In this document: piece by piece, positions 20,501 through 33,135 of the stretch
Layout of the letters: each line of letters opens with the position of its first letter
How positions within the stretch are numbered: the first letter of the stretch is position 1
DNA from: Burhinus oedicnemus
Lineage: Eukaryota > Chordata > Aves > Charadriiformes > Burhinidae
NCBI GenBank assembly: GCA_008921705.1
Contig: VFFE01007078.1
Span: 1,546,507-1,610,506 of the forward strand
DNA: 64,000 nt
Reading direction: 5' to 3'
The notes under the pieces: model-generated
What the model saw: only the letters and a program-made list of their open reading frames with translations
Database searches by the model: none
What the model was told of the DNA's origin: nothing
Program-made: the position numbers and the translations under genes

Positions 20501-23500
20501 GGGAAAAACCTTGCAGGCCCACATGCACTCCATGAGTGGGTGACTTCAGTCACTGGCAACTCCCACACAGCTGGTGCTTCTAGAATATATGAAGTTCTAC
20601 AGCAGAAGCCGCTCAGGATCATAGAGAGTTTCAAGGTGCAGAGCTGGCCAGGAAGAACATGCTGATTATTTTGGGTATGACAGCTTTGTTTCTTTATCCT
20701 CTGCTCTAGCAAGTCAACTCAGCTTAGTCATGCCAGCTCCTTCTAGAAAAAAATTCACATGAATCCTTTACAAAAGGACAGATTTAACAACTGGGAGATC
20801 ATCTTTTCTTGTAGAAGTCTTGCTCCTAACTTCACACACAATGAAGAATGTTATCAGACTTATCCTTCCAGTCTAAGGGGTCATTTGTATTTATTACCAC
20901 CAACTAACTTGAAGAGTTCTTTAAGAAAACTGAGATGTTAACAGTAGTAGATATAAACAGAACAGGAGGTTGCAGGACCTGTCCTTGAGGCAGGATGTTC
21001 AACATGAATGCTCACTCTGTTTACACTGGAAAGTTGCTTCTAGCTGGGATAGGCTGTCCTGTGTGTCAAGTGATTTTGCTTTGATATGGCAAGGCAGAAA
21101 GTGTTAAGAGATTCAGAACTAGGACCTCCAGGATACACAAGACTCATTTACCTTTATTAAACAGTTTCCAGTCCAAATTTGAGTGCAACACAGCCACTTA
21201 CAGATTCCTCCTAAAGATCTTCTGTGGCCAAATCCATAGGTTTTTACCTTTAAAATTCTGAATGCTTTTTGATTTGATTAAAAATTTAAAGGATCTGCAT
21301 CAGTTTGAACTCTGGGACAGAAAAGAGCACACCTTCCTCTGGATGTACTGCCCAGTAAATTCCCTTTCTCTAGGCACAGAAAGGAGTGTGGCATCACATT
21401 AACACTGCCAAGATAGTCAGGTTGCATCAAGAAGCCCTTTCTAGCTTCTGTTTGGAAAGCTCGTCACATCTTTGCACCATACCACAGTTAATGCTAAGAG
21501 CTGTAGGAGAAAACAAGCCTACACATCTTTGGAAAGATTATTCCACAGACATTCACATTCTAGGAAAAGGACAACTAGATAAAATTCAAGGTCACTTTCT
21601 TGAAGTACTTCAGCTCCACTTCTCAATGAGATAAAGGTAAAGTGTAGAAGCCATTCCTTCTGCAGGTATATTCTCTTCTCCTTCCCACTCAAGGTGTCTG
21701 GAGCCAGCACCCGGTATAAAGTCAGGTATTAAGCATCTATATAGATCTACAACGGTACAAACAGCACATTAATGGTGCATGATAGTAACTGGGATGGTAG
21801 CACTGTTATTTTATTAGCTTGGACAGTTTTTGTTTCAAACACCTGCAGTGTTCTGGCACTGAAAGCTACAGTGTTGTTGCTAGCTCATGCTGCTATTTTC
21901 CTGGCTTTAGGTCACTGTATATCTAGAGCTAAAGCTCTCCTGCAGCCTTAATTCTATCCTTAGCACAGTACATTTGCATGCTGTAACTATACTAGTGAGA
22001 ACTACCGGAGAGGCCTTTGGTGTCTGTGTTGTTTTCTAGACGCAGAACTCCACCCTTACTACTCCTTCCACCTGCAACTGATTGAAATCAGGATTAAGCT
22101 GTCTTCAAAGTCCATTTCTTGATGAGAGAAACACTGCATTCTGTAGATCCCCTTAAAGTCAGCTAAAGGAGATGACAACTGGCTTTCAGACTCACTTTTC
22201 CCTTAAAGCACACCTGAGCTAAAAAAGTCCACGAGCATACCAGGAGCAGCACTGAGTTAATTTATCACTTTTACTGTAAGATATTAAATGCTGTAAATTC
22301 CTGATCTTCAAAGGGATTGCTAACACCATCCATATATACTTAGTGGCACTTCTAGTGCTGTATCCCCTCCCACCACACTTGCTATCAAAGCAAGCATCTA
22401 AGCATATTTACTCATTAGCAAGATTAGTCAGATTCACTGGTGGGAACTGCAAATAGCCTATCTCAGTTCTTACAGCAATCAAGCAGTGAAAACATCAGCT
22501 ATAAACCATTTTTCCATAAATAACTGCTTCTTTTCTTTTTTGCCTAATACCAGCTTCTACTCAGAACTTTGTCAAGTTTTATTATCCAATTCAGAAGCTG
22601 TAAGTAAAGGACAAACAGAAAGGCAGTTTAAATTACAGAAGACTGCTAGGGGACAAATTCAATGCAAGGCTGGCATTAATTTCTGAACCAAGTTTTTCAT
22701 GATTATAGGCATTCTGCTGCTAAGTTCACAATCATTAATGCCTGCAGGCATGTTTCTGGAAAGAAATACTGCTACCATAGAAGCCAAAGATATAGGAAGA
22801 GGATTCAAAAGCAAATCTAGCAAATCTAGCATAATTCACACAAACATACTAAAGTCCTCAAGCAGTTATGTTTAAGGTGCAAGTATTTTTGGCTGTTGGT
22901 TTTTTGTGGGTTGGTTTTGGGGTTTTTTTTGTGGGGGAGGGGGGAGCAGCACAGGAGGTATACTTTCTATCACAGTATTTCACCTAAAGCAAGTTGTATG
23001 GGGCCAGGCAAAGGAAATAAACTACCAGAACAACCTTCACCTTAAAAAGCTAAAAAGAAAAAGATTTAGTCATCACTGCTTAGTTAAAAGCCTCCATGTT
23101 AAGACCTTTAAGAGACAAAGTAACAGCAGCTTGCACTACATGCTACTAATTGTGAAAAATGCTTTTTCCTGTATGTGCCAGTAAGATTACCTTTCAGGAA
23201 TGCTGCGTACTCACCACAAGAGCATCCTTATTGCCAATGGAAGATGAGGGGAAAACCCTCTGGGGAAATCAGAGCTGTAATTCTATCACTGGCACACAAG
23301 CATGTACTGCACCCACACTACCCAGCTATAGGAAGTTAGGCCTTTACAATACAAGAGTGCTTAGGCTTCACCACTTCCAAAAAAGCGAGATCACTGTTAT
23401 TCTTAATTAACTCCAGGTTAATGCCACCTCTTTCTGATAAAGCCAAGTTACCTTGCACAAACTGGGACTTGGCCAGAGGCTATTTTGGAAGCAGGGAGCT

Positions 23501-25480
23501 GTTTAGTAGAAGCTTTCAATGCAAATCTTCTCCTCCCAACCCTTATTATACTTGCGATAAGGAGTAAAAGAGCAGGGAAGGCAACTAAAAAAGGCTTTTC
23601 GGTGGCTAATTAGTTATTGATAGTCTTCCAACAATTTAACATTCAAGCAACTGTTACAAACACCAGAATGAAAACCAATACCTAACAGCCTTGACTGGAA
23701 CAGCAGTTAGTTTCCGCATGAAATGTAGTAGTACCTTAAACTTAATCAAGAATCACTTTTAAAGCTTTACACCATGCTAAACTACACAGAAGTTAATATT
23801 TTACAAAAGACTGTAAGATGAAGAGAGGGGACAGCAGCCATCTAGGAAGTTTCCCAGAGAGGGACACAATTTCAAGAGCAGGCAGATCTTCTCAGTGGCA
23901 CAGTAAGTGCAATAGGTTCACACTATAACTGCCCATCAGGCAAGTCAGCCAGCAGAAGCAGGTTCCTAGTGTTAAGACCACGTTTGCTTCAGAGGCAATT
24001 GCATGACAGGCAAAGCATCTGTCACACTCTAGATTTATATTTGTCAGTGTCACATCCACATGGAGCTCTAATAAGAGGTCTGTCCTGATAAGATAACTGA
24101 ATGTCAGAAGTGACCGTGTTAGTGGAAATAACATGCTGTGTATATCATGTGGCAGAGCTTAATTCTTAATATATTAGAAAAATCACTGAGACAGCAACAT
24201 TGAGTTTGCTGATAAAAACCTCTTTCTATTTATACATTCAAGGTAGTTCTCCAAATGTGTGGTTTGGGTTGGTTTTTTTTTCTAATGCCTTTGTCTAACA
24301 GCAACTAGATAGTGTCCATACATTTCCAATATTCAAGCAGTTTTTAATATGCAGCTCAAATCTTCAGCCTGCAAGTACTGCAAAAGTCTATCACATACCT
24401 GCACCAAGCAGCTCAGGCTAGGAGTCCTCTACTCAGAGTTTCAGAATCAGATGAATAGAAAAGTGAAGGTCACACTGGTTTTGGATCTTGTCTGACAAGT
24501 CTTCCTCCTTGCTCCTCCCCTGTGGAGAGGGATCACATTGGTCTCTAGATGCTCTGCATCCCGAGTCCCTTTTGCTCTTGGCTCTCCAGAGTTACACAAT
24601 GATGCCTAACCCTTAGCTCCTGGTACAGGCAGGCAGGGTAAGAGAAGCCGATACTGTTTGACCTACCTGCTAGTCAAGGCAAGAGTCTTAGTTGTTCCGA
24701 GTTCTTTGGGTCTATTTAAAAGCAACATCTACTGACAGATGTCTACACCTGCATCTGTGACAGGAAAAGGAAGAGGGCGAGACACCACGGTGCGCTGCGG
24801 AGCTCAGAGAGAGGAACAGGATTCCTTTTGAGCAACTCGCATTACCGTGCGCTCCCAGGACTGGCGACACAGCGGTCAGTCCGGACTCACTCAGCAGCAC
24901 GTACCCGACTCCTAGCGCTAAGCTTGGCGGCGCCGAGCGAGCGGGGACGAGCCTCGCCGGCCCAGAGGCGCCCGGCTGGGGCGGCACGGCCCGAGCTGCC
25001 GACGAGCCGTGAGGCATCGCCTTGTGACTGCAGCGCGGCGGCTGCCACCGCGCCGAGAGAACGGGGCCGAGCCCCCGGCGCGGGAGGATGGGGCAGAGCC
25101 GCCGCCCGGGCCGGGCCCCGCCACGGGGGGAGCCCGGCGAGGCCTGCCGAGCCACCCCAGCTCCGCCCGGGAGCGGGGCAGGGCCGGCGCGGAGCCCGCC
25201 GCCGCCCCAGGGCAGATCCCTCCCGCCGGGCCGCCACAGACACAAAGAGCGGCTCCGCCGTGGCGGCGCCCGGGAAGGGGCGGCCCTGGCCCGGGGTGTG
25301 TGTGTGTGGGGGGGGAAGCACAAGCGGCCCCTCCGTTGCTCCCCCGTCTCGCCGCCCCGGCTCACCGCATGGCGGATCCGCCTCCCACCCGGGCTCTGGG
25401 GCCCCCACACGACGCGCCTAGCCATGTCTCCTCCTCCTCGCCCTCCTGCCGGGACCGGGGCCCCCACCCCAGCCGCTCAC
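17518..25480 (-). other. SNN intron (about 8 kb)
   Basis: The intron runs between the acceptor at 17518-17520 and the preferred donor at 25479-25480 (- strand GACG|GTGAGC). It contains a T/G low-complexity tract at about 22888-22945 and no CR1 or LTR that I recognise. The many small open frames are not supported as genes. The CpG island begins within its 5' end at about 24.78 kb. Confidence 0.65.
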
Positions 25481-25553
25481 CGTCCGTCAGAGCTCCGCCG
25501 TACACCGTCCCGCCGCGTGCGCGCGCGCACCCACCAACGCCACCGCGGGGCGC
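25481..25553 (-). other. SNN: Putative non-coding first exon of SNN
   Basis: The exon would lie between the inferred start near 25553 and the donor GACG|GTGAGCGG at 25480. It contains no ATG on the - strand and would join 17517 to make the 5'UTR. It includes a GTGCGCGCGCGCAC alternating tract (25517-25530). An alternative longer exon would use the donor GCG|GTGAGCC at 25365. A further - strand donor, GGCG|GTAAGTCGG, lies at 26055 and could serve an alternative upstream first exon. Confidence 0.45.
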
Positions 25554-25579
25554 GACGGCCCCTTCCCCGCCCGCGCCGC

Positions 25580-25618
25580 CTTATATCGGGGGCCGGGCGA
25601 CGCCGCGCGGCGGCCAAT
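25580..25618 (-). promoter_or_regulatory. SNN core promoter elements (CCAAT and TATA-like)
   Basis: On the - strand ATTGG, an inverted CCAAT box (25614-25618), is followed by GATATAAGG (25579-25587) about 25 bp downstream. A start site about 25-30 bp further on (near 25550) would put a donor GACG|GTGAGC at 25480 in the right place for a short non-coding first exon. This is inferred; no start site is measured. Confidence 0.5.
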
Positions 25619-25659
25619 CAGCGCCCGGCGCGCAGGGCCCGGCCAGCAACAGCTGACGG

Positions 25660-25792
25660 GCGGGGCCGCGGCGGCGGCTGAGCCCTCCCCTCCCCGCCCC
25701 GCCCGTTCCCTGACAGCGGCAGTGGGCGGCCCGCGAGGGGTCGGCGGGTCTCGGGGAGCGGGGCCGGGGGACCCGAGGAAGGCGAAGCTGAG
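25660..25792 (+). other. Putative non-coding first exon of a divergent + strand transcript
   Basis: The segment is GC-box-rich and ends in a clear donor, AGCTGAG|GTAAAG (25793). It has no ATG, so it would be 5'UTR. The 5' limit is a guess. In human the gene divergent from SNN is LITAF; that this exon belongs to LITAF is inferred from gene order only. A second + donor, GCTTG|GTGAGC, is at 26090. Confidence 0.4.
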
Positions 25793-28700
25793 GTAAAGGG
25801 CTCCCCTGAGGGGGCGCGCCCCCTCCCGCCGCCGCGCTCGGCCGCCTCAGCCCTGGCCGGCGGCGAGGCGAGGGCGTGAGGGATCAGACGCCTCCCGCCC
25901 TGAGCAGCCCCGCAGCCACCTCCGCGAAGGGACCGAGGGTACCGGAGGTTTCTAGTCCGGCCCCCGCGCTCCCCTCGCCAGCCTCTGAGGGGGGTAAAAC
26001 CTCTCAGCGACCGCCGTGGACCCGCAAAAGGCTCTTCCTCGACTGTCCGACTTACCGCCAAGGCCACCCCAGAGCCGCCGAGGTGCTTGGTGAGCACTGA
26101 GGGCCACCAGCCGGGCCAGGCCAGGCCTTCCTGCCGGGGGCTCGGTGCAGGCAGCGTGACAGCCCTCCCTGACCCTCACTAAGGTCAGCTGTCTCAAAGT
26201 GGTCTAGTAGGATCTCATTCCCAGTTTGTCCTTTCTCTTCAGTAATTCACCCCGTGGTGGTGCAGTAACTATGTAAATGCATCAGGAAATTGCTCAATCC
26301 AGGGTTTCTTCACCTTTCCGCTGAAGTTGGTCCTTACTGATGCCAGAGAACAAAAAGATGACGGATTATTGCAACTCCTCTGTTGTGGTATAGTTGCTGG
26401 CAAAACAGATCCCAACTTCTTTGAGGTTCATCTAAAGTCTTAAGAGGTTTCTGGCAAAAGGAGTTTTGAGGGAATAGACTCTGACAGAAGATCGAGTTCA
26501 GAAGTTACCATGGCTTTATACAAACACCTGGTTTACAACATAGATGCTGGTTTATGTCATGCACAGTTTTCTAGGGAGTAGAAGTAATTTTTCCTTGCAT
26601 TAATGCACCACGAGCCTGTGACAGTCCTAGAGCATTGTCCTTTTCCATTCTTACTAAGTGAAAAGCTAAATATGGCCCAGTACCCAAATGGATGCCTCAC
26701 CTCCCCTGCTCGTTCTCAAAGCCATCCAGACATGAGCCATCTTTTGCCTGGAAGCTGCACAGCCCCACTCACACATTTTGATGTTTCCAGAGGCCTTCCT
26801 GAGATAATAGATACCTCTGGACTGTTCCTGAATCCTGCCTAGCCAGTTTGCAGCATTAGCAGAGAAGCTGTCTCATAGTACAGACTGCCCTAAGCACACC
26901 ATCTTGTAGTTTTGTTTAATCAAAAATGCATGGTGGCACGGAATACCTGAGATGCCACAGCCAATTAAGAACATTTTAGAAAAGTCATTGTTTAATGTAC
27001 AATGAATGTTTTATTTAAGGTTTTGATGTAATGAGTGTAGCACAGCATCAGTTTCTATTGTCTTTATGCATCAGCCACCATAAAAGAGATGATAAAGTAG
27101 TACTAAACACATCTTTAAAAGTTCAGAATCTTTTTTGAAAGGAAGTGGAAGACCAAGCACCAACACTGGGTTACTTTCACTGTTAGTAACTAATGGTCCG
27201 GATTGTCTGGCAAAGCAATATTCACCATGGCGGTAACTTACCTTTCTGTCAAGTGAGCAGATGCAAAGGTAGCCTTTGGGCCAATACTTTAATAAGATGT
27301 CTAAATCCCATTTAGATATTTGAATCTCTATGGAGATGCCTGTTTTGCTTACGTAACCATGGACGTAGACTCCACTGTATATGAGTGTCCTAATCCACTT
27401 CAGTGAGAAGGGTCATGCTCTTTTGTACAAAAAGTATGAATGCAATTACAACAGAGCTGACTGGTAAAAGCCATCCGGTAATAGCACACCCTTAAGAGCA
27501 GACCAGCAATCTCTTTTGGCATAATTTGAAAACTTTTTGCCTTTGAGAAACTTTTCGTAGTGATTTTGTAACTCATATTTAGTAAAATGCACAGAGAACA
27601 AAGAAGGTTCATTCACATTAGTTTCTTATCTTTGCAAATGGGCTGCTTGATCTGTGCAGGCTCATAGCATGGGAAATTTCCAGTCTTCTGTGCAGAAAAT
27701 ACAGGACTATTAATCCTTCAGAATTGCTTAAAAACTTGTCTTACTTTGCCACCTTCACCTGTCCCCACCTAAGGCTTATAGGAGGGGCAAAGCCCTAGTG
27801 ACCTCTGATCCTCACAGCTGGGAAGCAGAAAGAACCCACTTTATACTTCACCAGGAGTTTGTGAAGCATACTGGCAGATTCAGCTAAAGCAGTCAAGTAA
27901 AATGGTCTTCAGCTGTGCTAGGGATGAAAAACTGAGAGTTTCCTCTCATTTATTTACTATTGCTCCTTAGCTGTGCACAAGTAATGTACAACTGTGAACA
28001 TGCAACATGCTAGTATAAGAGATAGTTTTCTCTTCCTAGAAAAAAAAATCATAAGTTTATCAGTAAGATATTTCCCCAAATGTTCATAACATATACAAAC
28101 GGATTTAACAATTTTCTGAATTTTATACCATCATTTAAAGCATACCTTCTCGTTTTGATGCTTTCATGTCACAGCACTCAACATTTTAAACCATTACATA
28201 TGGTTATTGACTTCACTGGGAATTATCTGCAGAAGAATTCTGGGGTCGGTTGTAATCATTGTCACAGTCATCCTGATCTCTGCTAGAGCTACTCTGACCC
28301 CTAGCATAGTTTCCAGCAATGTCGATTTTAAGAGTTACTAATTATAGAGTTTCTTTGTTTTTTCTTCAGGGACTATACCGCTGTCAGAGAAATTAATGAT
28401 CAGATTAAGATTTGCTTGCATTTTATTTTCCTAGAGAGAAATTGTTTCCATTGCTGCAAATTCACATCACACTCTCCTTGTCTTTCAACAGCTTTCAGAT
28501 AGCTAATGTGGCTATTTTAAATGTATCTCTTTTTGGAGTTTCCTTCTGTCAGTTACACCCTGTATCCTCTAAGCATATTCTTTGTATATCCATTAACTTT
28601 AAATTTTGAACAGTACTGACAATATTCCTTTAATTAGCAGTGTACGTTGTGTTACTTCTGAAATAGTAACAATAAAATAAGCCACTTGCTTCCTCCATTC

Positions 28701-28993
28701 ACACTTGGAAAGACAAGTATGCAACAGATATATATTACACCTATAATAGCTGTTCAATTTTCTGTTGTTTTGTAGCACTCCTTGCTGCAAAATGTGTTCA
28801 GTAATCATCTTTGCACCCTAGAAAGTGTATCAGGTAAACAGACTAATCCACACAGAACATTTTCTTGTGTGTGTTTTAACTGTTTTTTAGAAACAGCTGT
28901 TTTGCAAGTCTATAGAGGGATTGTTAAAGAGGACAAAATGCCACTATCTCTATTCAAGGATGTATAAGTGACAACTTCCACCTTTATTTACAG
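25793..28993. other. No coding gene seen (3.2 kb)
   Basis: The right end of the CpG island is followed by unique AT-rich DNA. No interspersed repeat or protein was recognised. Confidence 0.6.
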
Positions 28994-29060
28994 GCCCACT
29001 GGAGAGTACATATCACAGAAAAAACAGGACCAAGCTGAATCTCTCCAGCAGCTTGGGCAG
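28994..29060 (+). other. Candidate 67-nt non-coding internal exon
   Basis: The acceptor CACCTTTATTTACAG (ending 28993) and the consensus donor GGGCAG|GTAAGT (29061) frame 67 nt without an ATG. One frame (starting at the second base) is open and reads PTGEYISQKKQDQAESLQQL-GQ. This is 3.2 kb after the CpG-island donor, so it could be a second 5'UTR exon of the divergent transcript. It is unproven and matches no protein I know. Confidence 0.4.
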
Positions 29061-31962
29061 GTAAGTTTTATCTTTTGTTATATCACCTGAAAGAAGGTAA
29101 TGAGAAATTATTAATCCAGCTCTGCACATGAAGAGGAATGAAAGCATATGAAGAGTCCAGGTCAAAGTTTAATTTTTAAAAGTTTTGTAAAATTGTCAGG
29201 GTAATACTAAAGCAAGTCTTGCTTCCTCTACCAGGGCATGCTGTACGTGCCCCAGAAGCTTTCCTTTCATTCTTCTGCTGTGGAATCCTACCAGTTTCCC
29301 ATAGCCTTTTGCTTGAGAGAGCATCTGTTGTTTTTTGTATTCAGTTGTGGATGAAGCCGAGATCTTCACAGCTCCAACTGTTGGCTGAAACTCTGAGGTT
29401 GTTTTTTACCTTTCAGCTCTTTGACACACAACATATAGGTTGACCTCTTTAGTATATTAGAAAGTTGTCTGTTTGTGTTTGCTTGCTGTATCATGTCCAT
29501 TAAACTTGGGGCATTTTTTTCATGCCTGCAATGCTAAAGCTACTGAGTGACATGTCATTGCAGCTTTAGTGCATTAAATAGCAAGTGGATAAGCTCTGAG
29601 ACCCAAAGCTGAGTATTTGTCCATATTGAAGGAAACTAATTTCCAGTTTTCTAAGAAAGAAAGAAGGCAGGTTCCACTAAACCCACTATTTTAATTTTCC
29701 ACTGCACTCAGAAAATGTGGTGTGTTTGCTCTCCAGTGATGAGAAAATGAAGGCAATCGATACTCCTGAGAATACGGGAATGAGCATGTCGTTTTGTTTC
29801 AAAGTGTTTGGCAGTCATTACAAAGTAACATCACTGGTTGTCCTGTGAAGTTCTGACTATCTATTTGTAATTATATGTATATGTTCCTGTGTCCACGCTG
29901 CACCTTACTCTCATTCTGCTATGACTCACAAAGTGTAAAAGCACTTTTAAGATTGGTGTGAGAATAGGCTCACCGTATATCTGGATAGTAGAATCAATTC
30001 ACTTCATTAATTCCACCTTCAGGAATACCCACCTTATGTATTTAAAAGAAAACCCTCAAAAGATGGTTCTTATGTGACAGCAGTAATAGCAATGATGAAT
30101 TCTCTTATTCTGATTAGTGTTGTAAGTGGTGCGTCATGATGACAGACTGTGAATCAAGGTCAGGAAAAAAGGATTGTTTAAAACCCATTTGAGCATAAGC
30201 TTAGCTTCAGGCTTCTGAAAGCTGAAGTCCTTTTTGGCACAGAACCCAACTTGGGACAAGAAGTGTTTCTGCTTGCATGCCTTGCCTTCTGTCTGGAAAG
30301 AGCAGCTTTTATACGTAATTACACAGATGATGATTAGAAAGGTGAAAACAGTGCTATACATCATACTAATACAGAAAAGTCTCATCTTTATTTTGCTGCA
30401 ACATAGCTATCTCCTGTTCATTTCTACTGCTTCAAAATATGCAACAAGAGAAATTTCTTGTCTTTTGCTGTATTGAAACATCTTTGTCCTATGCTTTGGA
30501 GGCTGGTTTTTTATCTGAAGGCTGTTGAGCAATGTATAAGGCATTTGCTTTCTGACACAGTTATTTGTAAAACTTTATGCCAGAGTTATGAAGCCTACTG
30601 AAAAAAGGCATCTGATGATAGTGCCACCATCTCAGGCTCACTCAGTGTATCTTGGTCTATAGAGGCAGTTTCCCATCCTTCCACGTTATTACTTTGAATC
30701 CAACAGTTATTTTAAAACAAGTTATTTTAAACATGACACCATACAGGTTTTAGCAAAATCAAGTGTTGCTTTGTAATTAGACTGCAGGAACTGTCTGTAG
30801 GAGACATGAGAGGTGAGCGTTTCCTAGTTGAAAGATCTGGCAGTATAATAAACTTCACTTTGCAGCAACAGTGTTTGCTTGGCACTACAGGTAACTGTTA
30901 TGCTGAAAAATGGATTCCTTGATATACACTTGGAAACCACATTTGGTACCGTTGTTCAGCATTTCCTTCAATTTAACTTTACTACAAAGACATATGCAAC
31001 AAAGCTATTCCCTGTTCCAAGACAGGAGACAAAGCCACAATGTTTTTATTTTAGTTCCTTCCCTCATCCGTGGAAAAAGACCACATATTTTATATTCCTG
31101 TATGTAGCAGCTTTTTCCCCTTCTTGATGAACCCAGCACACTCCTATTTCCTTCTGTCATCAGTAATGTGGCCCAGAATACACTTCTACTTTGACAAAGC
31201 AATCTCTTTTTTTTGTAGGACAGTCTGCAATCAGGTCCTCACTAGTTTCTTAGTATGAAACTGAAGGACTGCAAAAATGGGACTGCAGATACTGCAGAGG
31301 AGCAGGGACCAAAATTTAAAAATTGCCTTAAAAAATGACATTGCTAACCATTAAGTGTGTGGTTATTTTGTTGTTTTTGTTGTTTGGGGTTTTTTCCCTA
31401 TTTTTAATGGAGAAACAATTTCCTGATAAATAGGGTGATTGAGCTACTTTCTGGAAGAGCTGACCATATGAACTACTATAGAATAGTATGGAAATATGTA
31501 AAGAGAAAGGACATTGCCCTCCTTTTACTAGATAATATTAACATCATGGTGGTTTTATCAAGATTGTAAAATCAGTAAATGTGACTCTCCTCCCCTCCCC
31601 CCCCAAGTAATTAAAATACATTTTTTCTGGTTTTGCTTCTTAGTCATTTGGGCATAACTTTAATCTGTTAATTCCTTTCTCTTTAAAGCTTGCAGAGGCT
31701 TACAGTACTTCTGAACTTCAGGCTTTCTCTTCCTCCTTTTCTCTATAGAGATTTCCCAGGGAATCTTCTTGAAGGACTTCCTTGTTGTGTTCTTCCTAAC
31801 CCCACCCTTTCCAGAACAGAAGCAGGTGTATAGGTTTAAAAAAAGTATTCATCTGTTCAAATCAAATAATTACAGTATTAATACAACCAAAATGGTTTGG
31901 CTGTAAATCTCTTCCATTTTCATTCTCTCTGCTTCATTCTCATTTTTTGATTTATTTCTGAT
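29061..31962. other. No coding gene seen (2.9 kb)
   Basis: The DNA is unique and AT-rich. Small open frames on both strands have no recognisable content. A C-run (CCCCTCCCCCCCC) lies near 31593-31605. Confidence 0.6.
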
Positions 31963-33135
31963 CATAGAATCACAGAATCATAGAATCATTGAATGGTTAG
32001 AGTTGGAAGGGACCTTAAAGATCATCGAGTTCCAACCTCCTTGCCACGACCAGGGACACCTTCCACTAGACCAGGTTACTCAAAGCCCCATCCAGCCTGG
32101 CCTTGAAGACCTCCAGGGATGAGGCATCCACAACTTCTCTGGGCAACCTGTGCCAGTGTCTCACCACCCTCACAGTAAAGAATTCCTTCCTAATATCTAA
32201 TCTAAATCTACCCTCTTTCTGTTTAAAGCCATTACCCCTCGTCCTATTGCTACACTCCCTGATAAAGAGTCCCTCACCATCTTTCCTGTAGGGCCCCTTT
32301 AGGTACTCAAGGCTGCTATAAGGTCTCCCCAGAGCCTTCTCCAGGCTGAACAACCCCAACTCTCTCAGCCTGTCTTCATAGGAGAGCTACTCCGGCCCTC
32401 TCATCATCTTCATGGCCCTCCTCTGGACCTGCTCCAACAGCTCCATGTCTTTCTTATGTTGGGGGCCCCAGAGCTGGATGCAGTACTCCAGGTGGGGTCT
32501 CACCTGAGCGGAGTAAAGGGGCAGAATCACTTCACTCAACCTGCTGGCCATGCTTCTTCGGATGCAGCCCAGGATGCGATTGCCTTTCTGGGCTGCAAGT
32601 GCACATTGCCGGCTCATGTTGAGCTTCTCCTCTACCAACACCCCCAAGTCCTTCTCCTCAGGGCTGCTCTCAATCCATTCTCCACCTGGCCTGTGTTTGT
32701 GCTTGGGATTGCCACAACTCACATGCAGGACTTTGCACTTGGCCTTGTTGAACTTTATGAGGTTTGCACAGGCCCACCTCTCAAGCCTGTCCCTCTGGAT
32801 GGCGTCTGCTCCCTCCAGCATGTCGACCGCACCACACAGCTTGGCAAACTTGCTGAGGGTGCACTCAATCCCAACGTCCATGTCACCAACAAAGATGTTA
32901 AACAGCACCAGTCCCAGTACTGACCCCTGAGGATTACCACTCGTCACTGGTTGTCACTTGGAGATCGAGCCGTTGACCACAACTCTTTCAGTGCTACCAT
33001 CCAGCCAATTCCTTATCCACCAAGTGGTCTATCCATCAAATCCATGTCTCTCCAATGTAGAGACAAGGATGTCATGTGGGACAGTGTCAAATGCTTTGCA
33101 CAAGTCCAGGTAGGTGTTACACCTCTTCCAGTTCT
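31963..33135 (-). mobile_element. CR1 LINE, about 1.2 kb, with decayed reverse-transcriptase 3' part
   Basis: The + strand left end has the octamer tail of CR1 in reverse (TAGAATCACAGAATCATAGA) followed by GTTGGAAGGGACC. On the - strand the right part encodes a CR1 ORF2 C-terminal region: a VPHDIL-type segment, then [26 protein letters not shown] and [13 protein letters not shown]. The frame is broken: 33013-33279 and 32387-32947 are in different frames, and an in-frame stop at about 32384 separates the latter from 32066-32359. The element is 5'-truncated and inactive. It is the longest mobile element in the window. Confidence 0.95.
32387..32947 (-). pseudogene. CR1 ORF2 (reverse transcriptase) C-terminal remnant
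   Basis: The 186-codon open stretch lies within the CR1 copy. The reading includes [16 protein letters not shown] and [19 protein letters not shown], typical of the region after the catalytic core of CR1 reverse transcriptase. It has lost the upstream domains and ends at a premature stop, so it is not a host gene. Confidence 0.93.

Larger units (their letters stand above)
24780..26160. promoter_or_regulatory. CpG island, probable bidirectional promoter of SNN and a + strand transcript
   Basis: Base composition changes sharply from AT-rich to very GC- and CpG-rich between about 24.78 and 26.16 kb. The island holds repeated GC boxes (for example CCCCGCCCCGCCCG near 25692), a CCAAT box, a TATA-like element and donors on both strands: - strand at 25480, 25365 and 26055; + strand at 25793 and 26090. 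Long open frames of up to about 250 codons on both strands come from the scarcity of AT-rich stop codons and are not treated as genes. Confidence 0.85.

Noticed and set aside
24712..25681. Long overlapping open frames (up to about 250 codons) on both strands
   Set aside because: They lie in the CpG island, where few stop codons occur. They are Pro/Arg/Gly/Ala-rich in every frame, overlap each other and show no domain.
32456..32930. 155- and 126-codon + strand frames
   Set aside because: They are antisense shadows of the CR1 reverse-transcriptase remnant on the - strand.
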